From Dermatophagoides farinae (Eukaryota > Arthropoda > Arachnida > Sarcoptiformes > Pyroglyphidae): DNA of 64,000 nucleotides. The translations under genes were made by a program, and so were the position numbers. Position 1 is the stretch's first letter; every line of letters begins with the position of its first letter. The stretch spans positions 1,736,001-1,800,000 of the forward strand of contig NC_134682.1 of the NCBI RefSeq assembly GCF_024713945.1, in the 5' to 3' direction. Of the stretch, positions 36,552 through 47,684 are shown one piece after another. The notes under the pieces are model-generated. The model was not told the DNA's origin. It saw nothing but the letters and a program-made list of their open reading frames with translations, and ran no database searches.

Positions 36552-36999
36552 GATGATAATTGATGTTAATTTGTCGCTTGTGATTATTCAATTGATTGGG
36601 ATAAATTGATTTCATTCATTCAAATCGTTATTTGAAAGAAGAACAATAATTAAAGCGGTAAAATAAAATTTATTAACCAAATGTATATTTCGCTCGTTAT
36701 ATATATGTTCTTTCAATTCAATGAGTGAGTGAGCGCCATATTCGTTTATTTTGTATGTAAATGTGATACATGCAGTGTGTTTATATCTTTTGTGTCACTA
36801 ATTTTAATAATAGCGGCCCATCATTTTTTTGTTCATACATTGAAAGTTGATCAACAAATTCGTTGTCATGATACACAACTGCCATCTGATGTTATTTTAT
36901 TTAAATTTATGAGAAAAGAAATTATAAAAAATTCAATCATATCATATCTATTGATCATAGAACACTTATTAAATCATCATCACCATAATCTATCATCAT
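36552..36999. other. Short spacer upstream of the PWWP gene, with a block repeated at 42050
   Basis: 448 bp containing the PWWP gene promoter and the 3' UTR of the zinc-finger gene. Positions 36831-36925 are closely similar to 42050-42145. The shared words are TTCATACATTGAAAGTTGA, GTTGYCATG, TACAC and ACTGCCATCTGATGT. GCCAT in the last word is the core of YY1/Pho-type sites, but that link is only a suggestion. Confidence 0.6.
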
Positions 37000-38112
37000 T
37001 TAAAGATGTTTTCGTTTTATATGATTATTAAGATGATCTTTACGTCTAAATCTTTCACTACAATTGGTACAATTAAATGGCCATTCATCTGTATGTGTAA
37101 TTTTATGGCGATTAAATCTCGATTTCAGTTTGAAACATTTTGAACAAATATCACATTTATATGATGATTTTTTATCGTCAGTATGGATACGATTAATTGA
37201 TACATTATTCGAAATTGTTGTTGAAGAATTAGATTCGCTTATTGGCTCATTTGATGGGTGTTTACGTCTTTTATGTCTGGCAAGATCTGATTTTCTTTGA
37301 CTTATGTAATCACAATGATCACATTTAAATGAATTTGATGATTTTTTAACCGAATGTGTGACAAGATGTCTTTTAAGATCCGATTTTCGTATCGTTGCGT
37401 AATTACATCGAGAACATTTGTAAGGTTTTAAATTTGAATGTGTGCGATGATGTTGTTTAAGTTCTGATTTTAATTTAAATCTATTGCCACAAATTCCACA
37501 AACATATGCTCGACCAGGAACATGTGTTCTTAAATGTCTATTAAGAGTGTATTTTGTAGGGAATTCGAATGGACATTTTGGACAAAGAAATTTCTGATCA
37601 TCCGTCATTTGTAAATCATCATCGTTATTGATCGCACTATCTCCAGACTCGATAGATACATTATTCATTGTAGTAGATGTTTGTCGATCTTGACAATAAG
37701 GTGATGAATGTTGCTGTTGATAGTTATTGAAATCATTTCTCAACGATTCTATTTGTTCTGAACAATTGTTCAATTTAGATTCTATTTGTTCCAACTTGGA
37801 CAAGATCATTTGAATATTACTAATCATAGTATCTGTTGTCTAGATGAATCGAATGAAAAAAATCATGTATTACAATAATCAACAAATGTTTGCTAACCAA
37901 ATTACCTGTGTGGAACATTCCATTGTTATCGATTGATTTGTATTTGAAACAGTTTTATTTATTCGCTGATATTCGTGATCAATACGTTCATTGTATCCAT
38001 AATGATTCGATAATAATGAATTATCAACTTCTATAAAACGATTTTCAATATGATTAAATTCAGAAAGAATTGCTTGACAACGATCATTATGTGAATATCC
38101 ATTGTTAGACAT
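37000..38112 (-). CDS. C2H2 zinc-finger protein with six fingers
   Basis: Probable sequence-specific DNA-binding protein; I cannot assign an orthologue. Two exons fit: 37906-38112 and 37000-37839, giving about 348 residues. The N-terminal 150 residues are predicted coiled coil (ILSKLEQIESKLNNCSEQI, ESLRNDFNNYQQQ), which could dimerise the protein. Six C2H2 fingers follow: CPKC...HLRTH, CGIC...HHRTH, CSRC...HLVTH, CDHC...HKRRKH, then a Ser/Asn linker, CDIC...HKITH and CTNC...HIKRKH at the very end. Linkers of TGEKP type are only partly kept. A 3.8 kb inverted-repeat island begins 117 bp upstream of the start codon and may have separated the gene from older promoter sequence. Confidence 0.85.
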
Positions 38113-38228
38113 TGTTGGTTATAGCTAATTTGTTGGTATTTAACACAAGTTTTTGACATTTATAATCAGCAATAAAAAAGAAATCTAATTAAACATTTTT
38201 TTCAATCTGATTCTACAGTATATATATA

Positions 38229-38515
38229 CACAGAGCCAAAAGTAAGCAGGGTACCCTGCAAGGTAACCAAAAATGCAAATTTGCAGTTTACCCTGCAATG
38301 AAGGGGCCGTTCATATACAATGTAACTTAAACTGCAAATTTGCAGTTTATATGCCCTCCAAATTTGCATTTTTGGTTACCCTGCACTTTACCCTGCAAAC
38401 TTGCAGCTTATGTAACATTGTATATGAACGCTTTGAATTTTTTGAAACCCTGCAGTTTACCCTCCAAATTTGAATTCATTTTGCCCCCCATTCACTTCAT
38501 TAATTTTACCCCCAT
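38229..38515. repeat. Left subterminal region with interleaved inverted repeats
   Basis: GGTAACCAAAAATGCAAATT starts at 38262 and recurs inverted near 38355-38376. CGTTCATATACAATGT starts at about 38307 and recurs inverted near 38418-38434. The arms are arranged a-b-a'-b', so two hairpins overlap and cannot both form in full. Self-complementary GCAAATTTGC words occur repeatedly. Such structure is common in transposon ends bound by a transposase, but no protein is known for this family. Confidence 0.7.
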
Positions 38516-38599
38516 ATTAGGATTAAAAAATTTTATTCAAAATTAATATTAAATCAATAAAGCAATGACAATAATTAAAAAAAAAAATTAAACATGATC

Positions 38600-39420
38600 C
38601 AATTTTTGTCTTGTCCATAGTGATCCATTTATAAATTAACCAATGACCATGAGCATATGTCCGCCAATCCAATCTTTATGATCCAAGACTAGTTGTCGAT
38701 CTTAAATAAAGAAATTCGTTAGTTATTTCAATCATTTCAATCAAGAATCACATACCATGTAAATAAAAATCTATCGTAATGGGCATTCAGTTTTCCATTT
38801 CCAAAATGAATCTAGAAAACGAGTCAAGAAAATAGTTGTTAGTTTGGGTAATCAATTGAACAATTTACATACCATGATCTCTGATTTCTCCAACTGGCTT
38901 GATTCCAGATTCAATTTCCAAAATGTTCACCTAAATGGAAATAAATATTAGTTTTTTCGTTCAATCAATTCATTCATTTGCTTACCATTACCACTTTCAA
39001 CTATGTGTTTCATTTCGTGAATCTTCGAAAATTAATCATGTTTGTCAATTGTTTCATTGGTTTCAAAACTTCAACTAGCATCAAATCCAATAGGAAAAAG
39101 CTCAGATCATGTTCCTAAACCTAGCCTGTCCTATCCTATTCCTAACTTAAATTTGAACATTACCGAGCTTTTCTTGAATCTGATGCCACTGAAGATTGAA
39201 ACCGCCAAATCAATAACTAACATGATGAAAAATCGAATTTCAGAAACAAATCTAAAAAACAAAACGTTATCAATCAAGTATAATATCCAAACTTACCAAA
39301 TAGCTATGGATTTTTCTCATGTCAATGAGAAATCAGTAAAACTAGAAATGGAAAGTTAGTGAAATATCATAAAATGAGACATACCCGAAATATTGGTTAA
39401 CATTTGTGATGGAACAAAGT
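38600..39420 (-). other. Chain of short exon-intron-like units on the minus strand inside the island
   Basis: Five spans have good GT...AG ends on the minus strand, a T-rich tract before the acceptor and host-like size: 39342-39384, 39252-39296, 38931-38985, 38812-38872 and 38701-38755 (43-61 bp). The first four carry GTATGT or GTAAGT-type donors. They leave candidate exons of about 45-60 bp. The intervening reading frames are interrupted and I recognise no protein. The regular spacing suggests the remains of an intron-rich gene, either the element's own or a captured host fragment. I make no functional call. Confidence 0.4.
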
Positions 39421-40089
39421 CAATACCAAATAATCATTATAACCCGATAAAATTTCATGATCATTTCACCAAAAATTGTCCGAAATCAGCAATCAAAAAT
39501 GAACAAGACGAGTGACGAAGCTTGAGAAAAAAACGAGCATTTTTGCACAAAGACCAAATGTAAAATATTTTTTCCAACCGTCAAGCAAAATGCTTGCAAG
39601 CATGTTTGTTCATTTTGATAACCATCAAAATGCACTGTTAAAGTTAAACAACCATTTTACAAGGCGGAGCATAGCTTACATTTTGAAAGGTGAAAGGGTA
39701 AAATGTCTCGAGGCCATAATGACCATTCGATTAGCTTGCAACTGAGCCAACAATATTAACTTGGTTGTGACAAACATGATAGTTTGGAAAATTTGTTGGC
39801 GCGAACTTAGACAATTTTTTCTTTTTGAATTAGGATGGATAAACTTTGTAAACAGAAAATAACCCCTTCAGAAGCCCGGATACCCGACCAAACCGGGAAT
39901 TATATAAAACGACTGTTACAAATTATTGAATTATTTAATCATCTATCTATCTATATTATTGATAATCTATAATATTCAATGAAAAACCAATAAAAAATAA
40001 TTATTTAATCTGAAAAATTGCAATCTTGAAATTATTTCCATAAACGATTCATTTTTTCATATTATTTGTTAAAACACAATTAGTTGGAC

Positions 40090-40449
40090 ATGATTTGCTT
40101 AATGCATTATGATTTGTTGCTACCCATTAGTTTTGATGGATTCTTCCATTTACAATTTATGCAAGAGAATGACGATTGAAGACATTTAGCACTAAAATGA
40201 TTTGGGCCACCACATTTGACACACACTTGTTCATTTCTAAATCATTTTTTCCAAAACAAAGGCATCAATAGCATTGGGTAACTGAGACATAATTTAAAAT
40301 AGTATAGACATTGTAACTGTTGTAAATATAATTGTTGAATAGAAAATGTTTAATGTAATTATTGATTGTTGGTGGTGTATATAAGTTTGAGTTTAGAATT
40401 AAAATAAGTTAAGTCGCCCCCCCCCCACCCCACCCCCCCCAACCCACCC

Positions 40450-40513
<64 letters not shown>

Positions 40514-41400
40514 ACCCCCCCCACCCCACACCCCCCCCCCCCCCCCCCCCCCCCACCCCCCCCCCTTTGTTGTTTCATTTATTTACTCCGTTCATAAATT
40601 ACCTAATTGTGCTGTGTTCAATTATTCAACAGTAACCAATAAAGATTTTTCCATTGCTTATTCACAATTACCACAATTCGGTGTAGCCCGGGCAATTGCA
40701 TGTTTCAATCATTTTTAACAAATATAATTTTGAACAATTCCTTTGGATCATAAATTACTTGACGAATTTCATCATTTTGGTTTAAAATCATATCAGGAAG
40801 ATCTTTTTTGGTAAACATAGGGTGAATGTTTTTCACGAACTTTTGGAACTAAGTCACAATTAGATTTGTTCACCAGTTCATTTAATTTTCGGCAACTTTG
40901 TTCATAAGAACATCTGACTTTATGATACAAAGATGTTCAGTTGGAACATTGTATTTTTTAGTTTCAAATAAAGCTTTGGCAAAAGATTTTTTTTTCCATA
41001 AAGGCGTAATCATCAATTGATTCTTAGTGTTGAATTGATCCATTGATTAGTTGAATTGATTTGTCAATTCATTTTTGATTTTGTTTTGAAAACTCTTCAT
41101 GTTGGAAAAATTGTTCTAATTGTTAATAAACTTTTTAAAATGATTTTTGTACTCGGTCATCTCATCGGTAATTTACTGCAACGCAGCTAGTTTCCAAAGA
41201 TAGATTAGTTGATGTTACTTGAGAGCAATCTTTGTTTAATCGTCGCAAAAAATTATCATCAACGTTACAATAGTTTTTTGCATTCTTGTAATTCATTTTC
41301 ATAACCAATTGAACAGTTCCTCACCATCGATGCAATAAATATCAGAATTTCATGAAAATGGTGATATGTGTATTACCATGATCATTTGCAAACGATTGTT
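40090..41400 (-). mobile_element. Decayed gag/ORF1-like fragment with CCHC zinc knuckle
   Basis: On the minus strand at about 40110-40232 there is a perfect zinc-knuckle pattern, C-x2-C-x4-H-x4-C (CVKCGGPNHFSAKC), followed by a second Cys-x2-Cys. This motif is typical of retroelement gag or LINE ORF1 proteins; the CVKCGG wording is reminiscent of Jockey/I-type ORF1. Upstream sequence to about 41400 has matching coding-like texture but is heavily broken, and the poly-C tract lies within it. No reverse transcriptase was seen. It is an old, dead fragment and its precise family is undetermined. Confidence 0.5.
40416..40565. repeat. 150-bp near-pure poly-C (poly-G on minus) tract
   Basis: Almost every base is C, with scattered single A residues, in a genome that is otherwise strongly AT-rich. 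The minus strand could form G-quadruplexes and the plus strand i-motifs. Such tracts are also prone to assembly and polymerase error, so the exact length is doubtful. Confidence 0.9.
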
Positions 41401-41785
41401 CAACCAGATAGATCTTTTATTTTTTCTTTTTTGAAGATTAATTGTGATGTAGGTGAATTCTTTTACGAGATAAATCATAACTTTAAAATTACGAATAAAA
41501 ACTCAAAAAAAAAACAAAAAATATCCGATAATATTTGGCAACTAAAACAACAACAATCATAAAATTGTAAAATTACATTGAAAATGAATGAATCAAAGAT
41601 TATTCCCATAATGGGTTGTTTGTTATTCATTTGTGAAGTGATATTTTGATATTTCATGATTTAAAAATTTATTTTTTAGAATTTATCAATTAAATTCTAA
41701 ATTTGATTAAAAATGAAATTCAAAATTGGAGGTTAAGCTCCAATTAGAAAGTGTATTTACCATTCTTTGGTGGAGGTTAATATGC

Positions 41786-41900
41786 AACTTTGCAGTTTAG
41801 CCTGCAAAATAACCCGCAACTTTGCAGTTTTGCCTGCAAAATAACCCGCAAATTTGCAGTTTAGCCTGCAAAATAACCTGCAAGTATGCAGTTTACATTG
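41786..41900. repeat. 32-bp tandem repeats in the right subterminal region
   Basis: At least three consecutive 32-bp units begin at 41786, 41818 and 41850, each built from AACTTTGCAGTTTAGCCTGC followed by AAAATAACCCGC with small variants. A fourth, decayed unit starts at 41882. Related but looser GCAAATTTG/GCAG words continue to the right end of the island at 42022 and also appear in the left subterminal region. Confidence 0.85.
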
Positions 41901-42168
41901 CAACGAAGCAGCGTAACCTCATAATAAGAAGCGTAGCCTGTGAGCATGGATAGTAACCTGCAAATTTGGAGGGTTTTTAGCACTCAATCTTGCAGTTTAC
42001 CCTGCTCACTTTTCTCTCTGTGTAGAAGCTTTTCATTCTATATTATAAATTCATACATTGAAAGTTGAACAATTTATATGTTGCCATGCTACACCACTGC
42101 CATCTGATGTCATTTTATTCACATATATTTTAAAAAGAAATTAAATTTTTTTTTCATTTTAATAATTA

Positions 42169-44930
42169 TCAAAATTCAATTGGAATTAAATCATTAGATA
42201 ATTTATCCTGAATCTGATTGAATATACGTAAGAAATGTTCATTGTTTCGTTGTTGTTGTTGTTGTTGTTGTTGTGTTGGATCAATAATGTTCACCATATT
42301 GGCTAGATCTTTATTCATTTGAAATATTTCATGTATGCTTGTTAGAAATAATTCTTCCCAATCGTTATTAAAATTTGATAATTGATGAATTGTAATTAAT
42401 TTCATGAATTTTTCGCACATATCCGATGAATGTGATTTTTTACTTTTTTCCAATATTAATCGCCAAATATTTAGAATGGTCCAAACATGATAATTACAAA
42501 TGTTCATTAATTTTTCAAAATGCATAATTTTGTCAATATTTTTGGTTATCTGTAAACAAAACAAGAGAAAAAACATGAGTATCCAAAAACGTGAATGAAA
42601 AAAAAAATTTCATTTATGAATAACTTACTCGTTTCTGAATTAATGTTAATAATTTGGATAAATTATTCAATGATGCTGGTGTTTTATCTTTCGATTTGAC
42701 TAGTATACGTTTCTGTAATACACGATGATGTTGTGAAAATTTAGCCACTTCATCTTTGAATTTTTTCAATTGAATTTTTCTTTCCATACGATTACGTATG
42801 GCCATACGAAGATGATCGATAAGATTAAAATTCAATTGAATTGATTCAATTTTAATGGTTGTTGATTTGTTTTGTGTCCATTTATTTGTGATTCGTCGTA
42901 ATAATTGTTGAAACGATACGTATAGGCCACTTAGATCATTACTTTCAACAATAAACAGAATATTTTCCATTGATTGCAATTTGATTGTCGATTGAATTTG
43001 TTCATAATTATGAAAACAAAATGAAAAACTATTTGAATTAGAATAATTGGTTTGATTATCGAATAAATCATCGAATAGATTTGCCAATAATTGTGATGAT
43101 TTTATATCCAATGATTGTTTTGATATGGTTAATTTTATCGAATATTTTTGTCTACCATTCGATGCTGATGTTGATGATGATGATATTAATTTGACCAAAC
43201 AATCGAATGGAATATGTAAATTTTTCGTAATGATTCGTGAAACATTATCAATTGAATAAATGATTGCATATTTGATTTTCGTCGATAATGGTAATAGATT
43301 TATTTTGAATTTTATTTCAACATTAAATCGTTGTTTATCATCCAGATTATCAATGATCATTTCATTTGGTATGATATCATAAAAATCATTTTGATGTGGC
43401 ATTAATTTCACTTTAGAAATCGTTGTCAATGGAATCATTTCAATAATCATGGTCAAATTGTCCACATGATTCTTATGACATTCAATTAGATTCAGATTAA
43501 TTGCATCGGCTAATCGATTATCTCGTTCAGCTGGATTATTGTTTGTCTGTTCAAAATTGATCATTTTTTTCAATTCTCTTAATTCTTCTTCGATTTTTTC
43601 ATTATTCTGTGAATCAGCTAGTGATGGTAATGCTATTATACGTAACGATGGATTCGTTCCAAGATATCCAACAGTCAATTGTCCTTGATCCGATAGTAAC
43701 ACAATGCTTCCGGCAATGTCATTTAGATTAGCACGTCGAATAGCGACAGGAATGAATGGAATTTTTGTTGCCCATCGTAGAATATCATTCTGATAGACCA
43801 ACATGTTGCTCATCTGTGTTCCAATCAATGTGATTATTGAATCTTTTTGATCATTTGCAAATGCACAAAGACAACTTGGATTGGCATCAAATTTTTTCAC
43901 AAAAAATAATGTTCCATTATCACGAAGAATGCAAAGATTTTTTTCACCCAATATAACGACATACCATTTGTCTAATTTTACTGTTTGTATATCAATGATT
44001 GGTTCACCAAATGCATATGACCAATCGGAAACGGAAACTTTTCTTCCATCTTCATTTTGTACATTTGTCGTTGAATTCATTGCCAATTCTTGATATTGAT
44101 AACATTGAATTGCATATAATTCATCAACAAGAACAATGAGATCACGATTAGGAATATAGGTGAATTCCATTGGAAATCTAATCGATCCGGTACGATTCCA
44201 ATGATAACCGAATGAAAATGTTTCATTTTCATAGAATTCAAACATGGATTCCATATTTTGTACGCAAATAATATCTTTTCCTTTTATTTCAGAATTTTAA
44301 TGAATGAATGAATTTTTTTTTTTGCTAAAAAAATAATTTTCTCACCTTTAGTTTGTCCTAATGGTCCGATTAACATATTGGTCGCTTTATGATTGAATTT
44401 AAGTTCATAGATCAAAAGAATATTGTATGATGTTCCATGATCGGTCACACCGGTTGTAGCTAATAATGGGAAAAAAAAGAACCAACACTGGTTGTTTTAA
44501 TTGAATTGAAACACAGAAAACAACAACTTACAAGAAATTGAATAGACACATAATTTGTTTGGATGTAAAATGGCCAACTGTACATTGGCTGAATTCAATA
44601 AATAACCGGATGCAATCTGTAATATTGGATTTTTAAAATCAACTTCCAACAATAGATCAGATATTTGGAAAAGATTTTGTTCATTTTTAATTGCATCATT
44701 ATTCAATATGATTTTAAATACACGAAGAATTCCATTAAAACTTCCAATGATTATTTTATCTACATGAATGAACAATGACAATAAATTGAAATGAATTTCA
44801 TTCCACAACCACACTTACCAAATCCATCTGGTTCATTATCAATGTTTGATACACAAATAGAACATTTATCAAATTCTTCATCATTACCAAGATTTGTTGT
44901 CCAAAATTCTCGTAAATGAAATAAAGTCAT
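42169..44930 (-). CDS. BBS9: BBSome subunit BBS9 (PTHB1)
   Basis: Core BBSome subunit that carries membrane cargo into and out of cilia; in mites ciliated cells are mainly sensory neurons. Five exons fit: 44819-44930, 44532-44759, 44346-44459, 42629-44280 and 42169-42549, giving about 828 residues against about 887 in human. The start MTLFHLREFWTTNLG matches the human MSLFKARDWWSTILG. Further matches are DKIIIGSFNGILRVF, DLLLEVDFKNPILQIASG, LAILHPNKLCVYS, GKDIICVQNMESMFEFYE, VVILGEKNLCILRDNGTL, ATKIPFIPVAIRRANL, LLSDQGQLTVGYLGTNPSL and FKDEVAKFS...KSKDKTPASL. N-terminal beta-propeller, middle GAE/platform and C-terminal helical segments are all present. A poly-Gln run sits near the C-terminus. 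Junctions all keep frame. Confidence 0.95.
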
Positions 44931-45539
44931 AATATTTCTTCGAATGTCAGACCTAAAATGATGAAATCATACAAATGTGCTCACCAAACATATCGAATTC
45001 TTATGACTTGATGACGTATCCCATAGTGACGGTCGTCAATTTTTCAATTTGAAAAAAAATAAACAAAACATTCCATAATCAATCATAGAATTTTTTCTAA
45101 TGAACAGATCATAATTTTATTCATGTAGAATTTATATAATAAGAACAAAAAAAAAATGCAACATTTTTTCAGTGTTTCATTCTCCAACAAATCAGTGTTT
45201 AAAACGTTCCATGTTTTTTTTTCTTAAATATCCGATTATATGAATTGATTGGTGTGTTTGTGTGAATTATAAAAAGGCACTCGACACACAAGCTACAGAT
45301 AATGTGATTCCAAATAAAATTCATACAATTTACATAGAGAGACAGTCCTGTTTTTTTTGTTATTCATAGGTACAAAGATTTTTTTTCATTCTTCAAATAA
45401 TTTACATGAATTTAAAAATCAAAATTTTCCCATATGATCGGGCATGTGTGTGTAAGCAAACACAACAAACACATTGAACATTTGAATAAGCGAACAAAAC
45501 AAACAAACACCAACAATCTGATATATAAAAATCTATATA
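44931..45539. other. Spacer between BBS9 and STUB1
   Basis: About 610 bp of AT-rich DNA; it must contain the BBS9 promoter and the STUB1 3' UTR. No gene is recognised. An X-box-type RFX site, which would be expected for a ciliary gene, was not obvious by eye. Confidence 0.5.
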
Positions 45540-46636
45540 TCAATAATCATTAGCCCATTCATTTTCTGATAGAAAATTATCAATTACTTCTTTCATGGCA
45601 AGATTTGGTATCAATTGATTAGCTGTTAATGGTGTACGAGTAACTGGATCAAAATGGCCAACACGTTGTAAATGTTCATCAATATCTTTACGATCATATG
45701 TTATACCACTGGGTGTAATAACTGGATCTTGCATTATTTCAAAACTTATTTTACCACATAGATAATCTGGTACTTCACGTTTCTAGAATGAAAGAATTTG
45801 ACAGAATAATAAATGTTAGAGAAATGAAAAAAAATCACATTCAATAAAGAATAATCAGTTGTATATGTTGTTACCTTTCGTCGTTCATCGACCATTGTGA
45901 ACAATTCATTTGTAGCAACAATACGTTCTTCGAATGATGTATGAATCATTTGTTCTAATTGTTTGATTATTTGTTCATCTTTGACAACTTCATCGATAAT
46001 ATCTTGTTTAAGTTTTGCCATTTGTTGTTCTTTATCTTTGTGAATTAGATCACAAAGATAACTTTGAAGCTCAATTTCGGCTCGAATTCTTTTCTCTTCC
46101 ATTACATTCCAACGTTTCTTTTTTGCCAATCGTATTTGATATGCAATTTCATCACCATAATTTCTTTTATTCTCTTTTGATAATTCTAATGCTGTGAAGA
46201 AAAAAAAAAATCGTTTCGATTATATTGTAATTTTCAATTAATATTTTGATTATGATTACCTTTCTGTAGATGGGCAATCGATTCATCATAATGTCCCAAT
46301 TCTAATAATGCTAAACCAAGAAAGAAATGACCTTTAATCGAATTTGGATCGAGATCAAGTGAACGGCGACTATCGTCACATGATGAATCCCAATTTTTTA
46401 ATTTTAAATGACACAATGCACGATTTGTATAGAATGTGGGCGTTGTTGGGCTACGTTTCTGAATAATAAATGATTTTTTCAATTAGGAAAAAATTGATCA
46501 ATAATTTTTGATAAATAAAAAAACTTACAATAGCTTGGCTATAAAGATTGATAGCATCTTCATATTTATGTAATGAAAAATATTTATTCCCTTCATCTTT
46601 TAATTCAAATGCTGACATCATTTCATTACGTTTCAT
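45540..46636 (-). CDS. STUB1: E3 ubiquitin ligase CHIP (TPR and U-box)
   Basis: Co-chaperone ligase that binds the C-terminal EEVD of Hsp70/Hsp90 through TPRs and ubiquitinates their clients. Four exons fit: 46529-46636, 46260-46458, 45875-46191 and 45540-45782, for about 288 residues (human 303). Three TPRs occupy about residues 9-120 ([59 protein letters not shown]). A charged helical hairpin follows ([31 protein letters not shown]). The U-box runs from [20 protein letters not shown] through [18 protein letters not shown] to [17 protein letters not shown]. The terminal NDY parallels human EDY. The start is placed at ATG 46636; the same frame is open further upstream without another ATG, and two later ATGs (MM before SAFELK) are alternatives. 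Confidence 0.95.
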
Positions 46637-47684
46637 ATCGTTTGTTTCTATACGATCATTAGATTTTAATTCTTTTTTTTGTTTTTTAAATTTTTTCCGA
46701 AACAAAAATGATGACTTTGGGCTATTCGATTGATTATGCCCAAAGTTTTTGCTTAGATTCCTTATACGATACAGTTTTTATTGTGATTGGTTGGTTGGTT
46801 GGCTGTCAATCGATGATTTTTGGATTGAAAAAGAGATAAATTTTTATAAATACTAAAAAAAAATAGTTACAAAAAAATGAGCAAAAAAATGTTTATTTTT
46901 AATTTTGATTGATTGAATATTAAACACACACACACAGATACACAGACAGACATACAATGAATGAAGGCCAAATGATAATAGATTGACCCAATCAATCAAT
47001 ATCAATCGATACGGATGGAACAAAATTTCGGTTCAAATGTCAATTGTTTCTTATTGTTTATCTAATCTTTATGATTAGGATGTATTTTTTTTTGGTAATC
47101 AATTGCAGTGTTCGATTATGATGGTGATGATGTTGATGATGATGATGAGTATTTTCATTATGACAAACAAACATTATATAAAATTATCTGATGATATCTG
47201 ATAATTGATATTTTCAGATTATTCTAAAAAAAATAAATAAATTTTTTCAAAATCTAAAAAATAGAGCATTTGGCAAAATCACCTCACACAAAAAAAACAA
47301 TCAAAAATAAAACACAGAAACAGTCTGATTTTTTTTGTGGCAATTTTTTTGTTGTTGTTGTTGTTGTTGTTGTTAGCGAAGCTCAAAATCTTTCGTATAA
47401 ATTGCTACATCTATTTGTTGTTGTTTTTGTTGTTGTTGTTGTTGTCGTCGTTTTGGTTGAAGCAACGCGTATTGGGATGAAGTCATTCATTTTTTTTCCA
47501 GCTATATATCCACATAAGCAGTGATTCTCAACCTTTTTTTTGTGGATTATATTCAAAAATTACATTTTTCTTTTATTTGCGTGTTTAAAAAAAAAAAATA
47601 AAGTTTATCTATTAATCTCATCCAAAATCATTATTGTCTGAGTTTTGTTGTTGTTGTTGTTGTTGTTGTTATTGCATCAATTCA
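46637..47684. other. Spacer between STUB1 and the CRH-BP-like gene
   Basis: About 1.05 kb, AT-rich, with GTT repeats near 47350-47376, 47416-47447 and 47645-47670, and a CA run near 46924-46936. The STUB1 promoter and the 3' UTR of the CRH-BP-like gene should be here. No gene is recognised. Confidence 0.5.

Larger units (their letters stand above)
38229..42022. mobile_element. Repeat island bounded by 34-bp terminal inverted repeats (probable large DNA transposon or composite)
   Basis: The left end (38229 rightward) and right end (42022 leftward, minus strand) match at 29 of 34 positions: CACAGAG, then two mismatches, AAAAGT, one mismatch, AGCAGGGTA, two mismatches, CTGCAAG. Both ends are flanked by TA, which fits a TA target-site duplication, although the left flank is itself a TATATA run. 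Subterminal regions hold tandem and inverted repeats built around GCAAATTTGCAG. The interior has a 150-bp poly-C tract, a zinc-knuckle fragment of gag/ORF1 type and a chain of intron-like spans on the minus strand. I found no readable transposase, so the superfamily is unknown. It may be non-autonomous or composite. Confidence 0.65.

Noticed and set aside
40359-40556. Open frame of nearly pure Gly on the minus strand
   Set aside because: It is simply the reverse translation of the poly-C tract.
41786-41900. Possible CRISPR-like array of 32-bp units
   Set aside because: The units are contiguous tandem repeats without unique spacers, in a eukaryotic transposon end.
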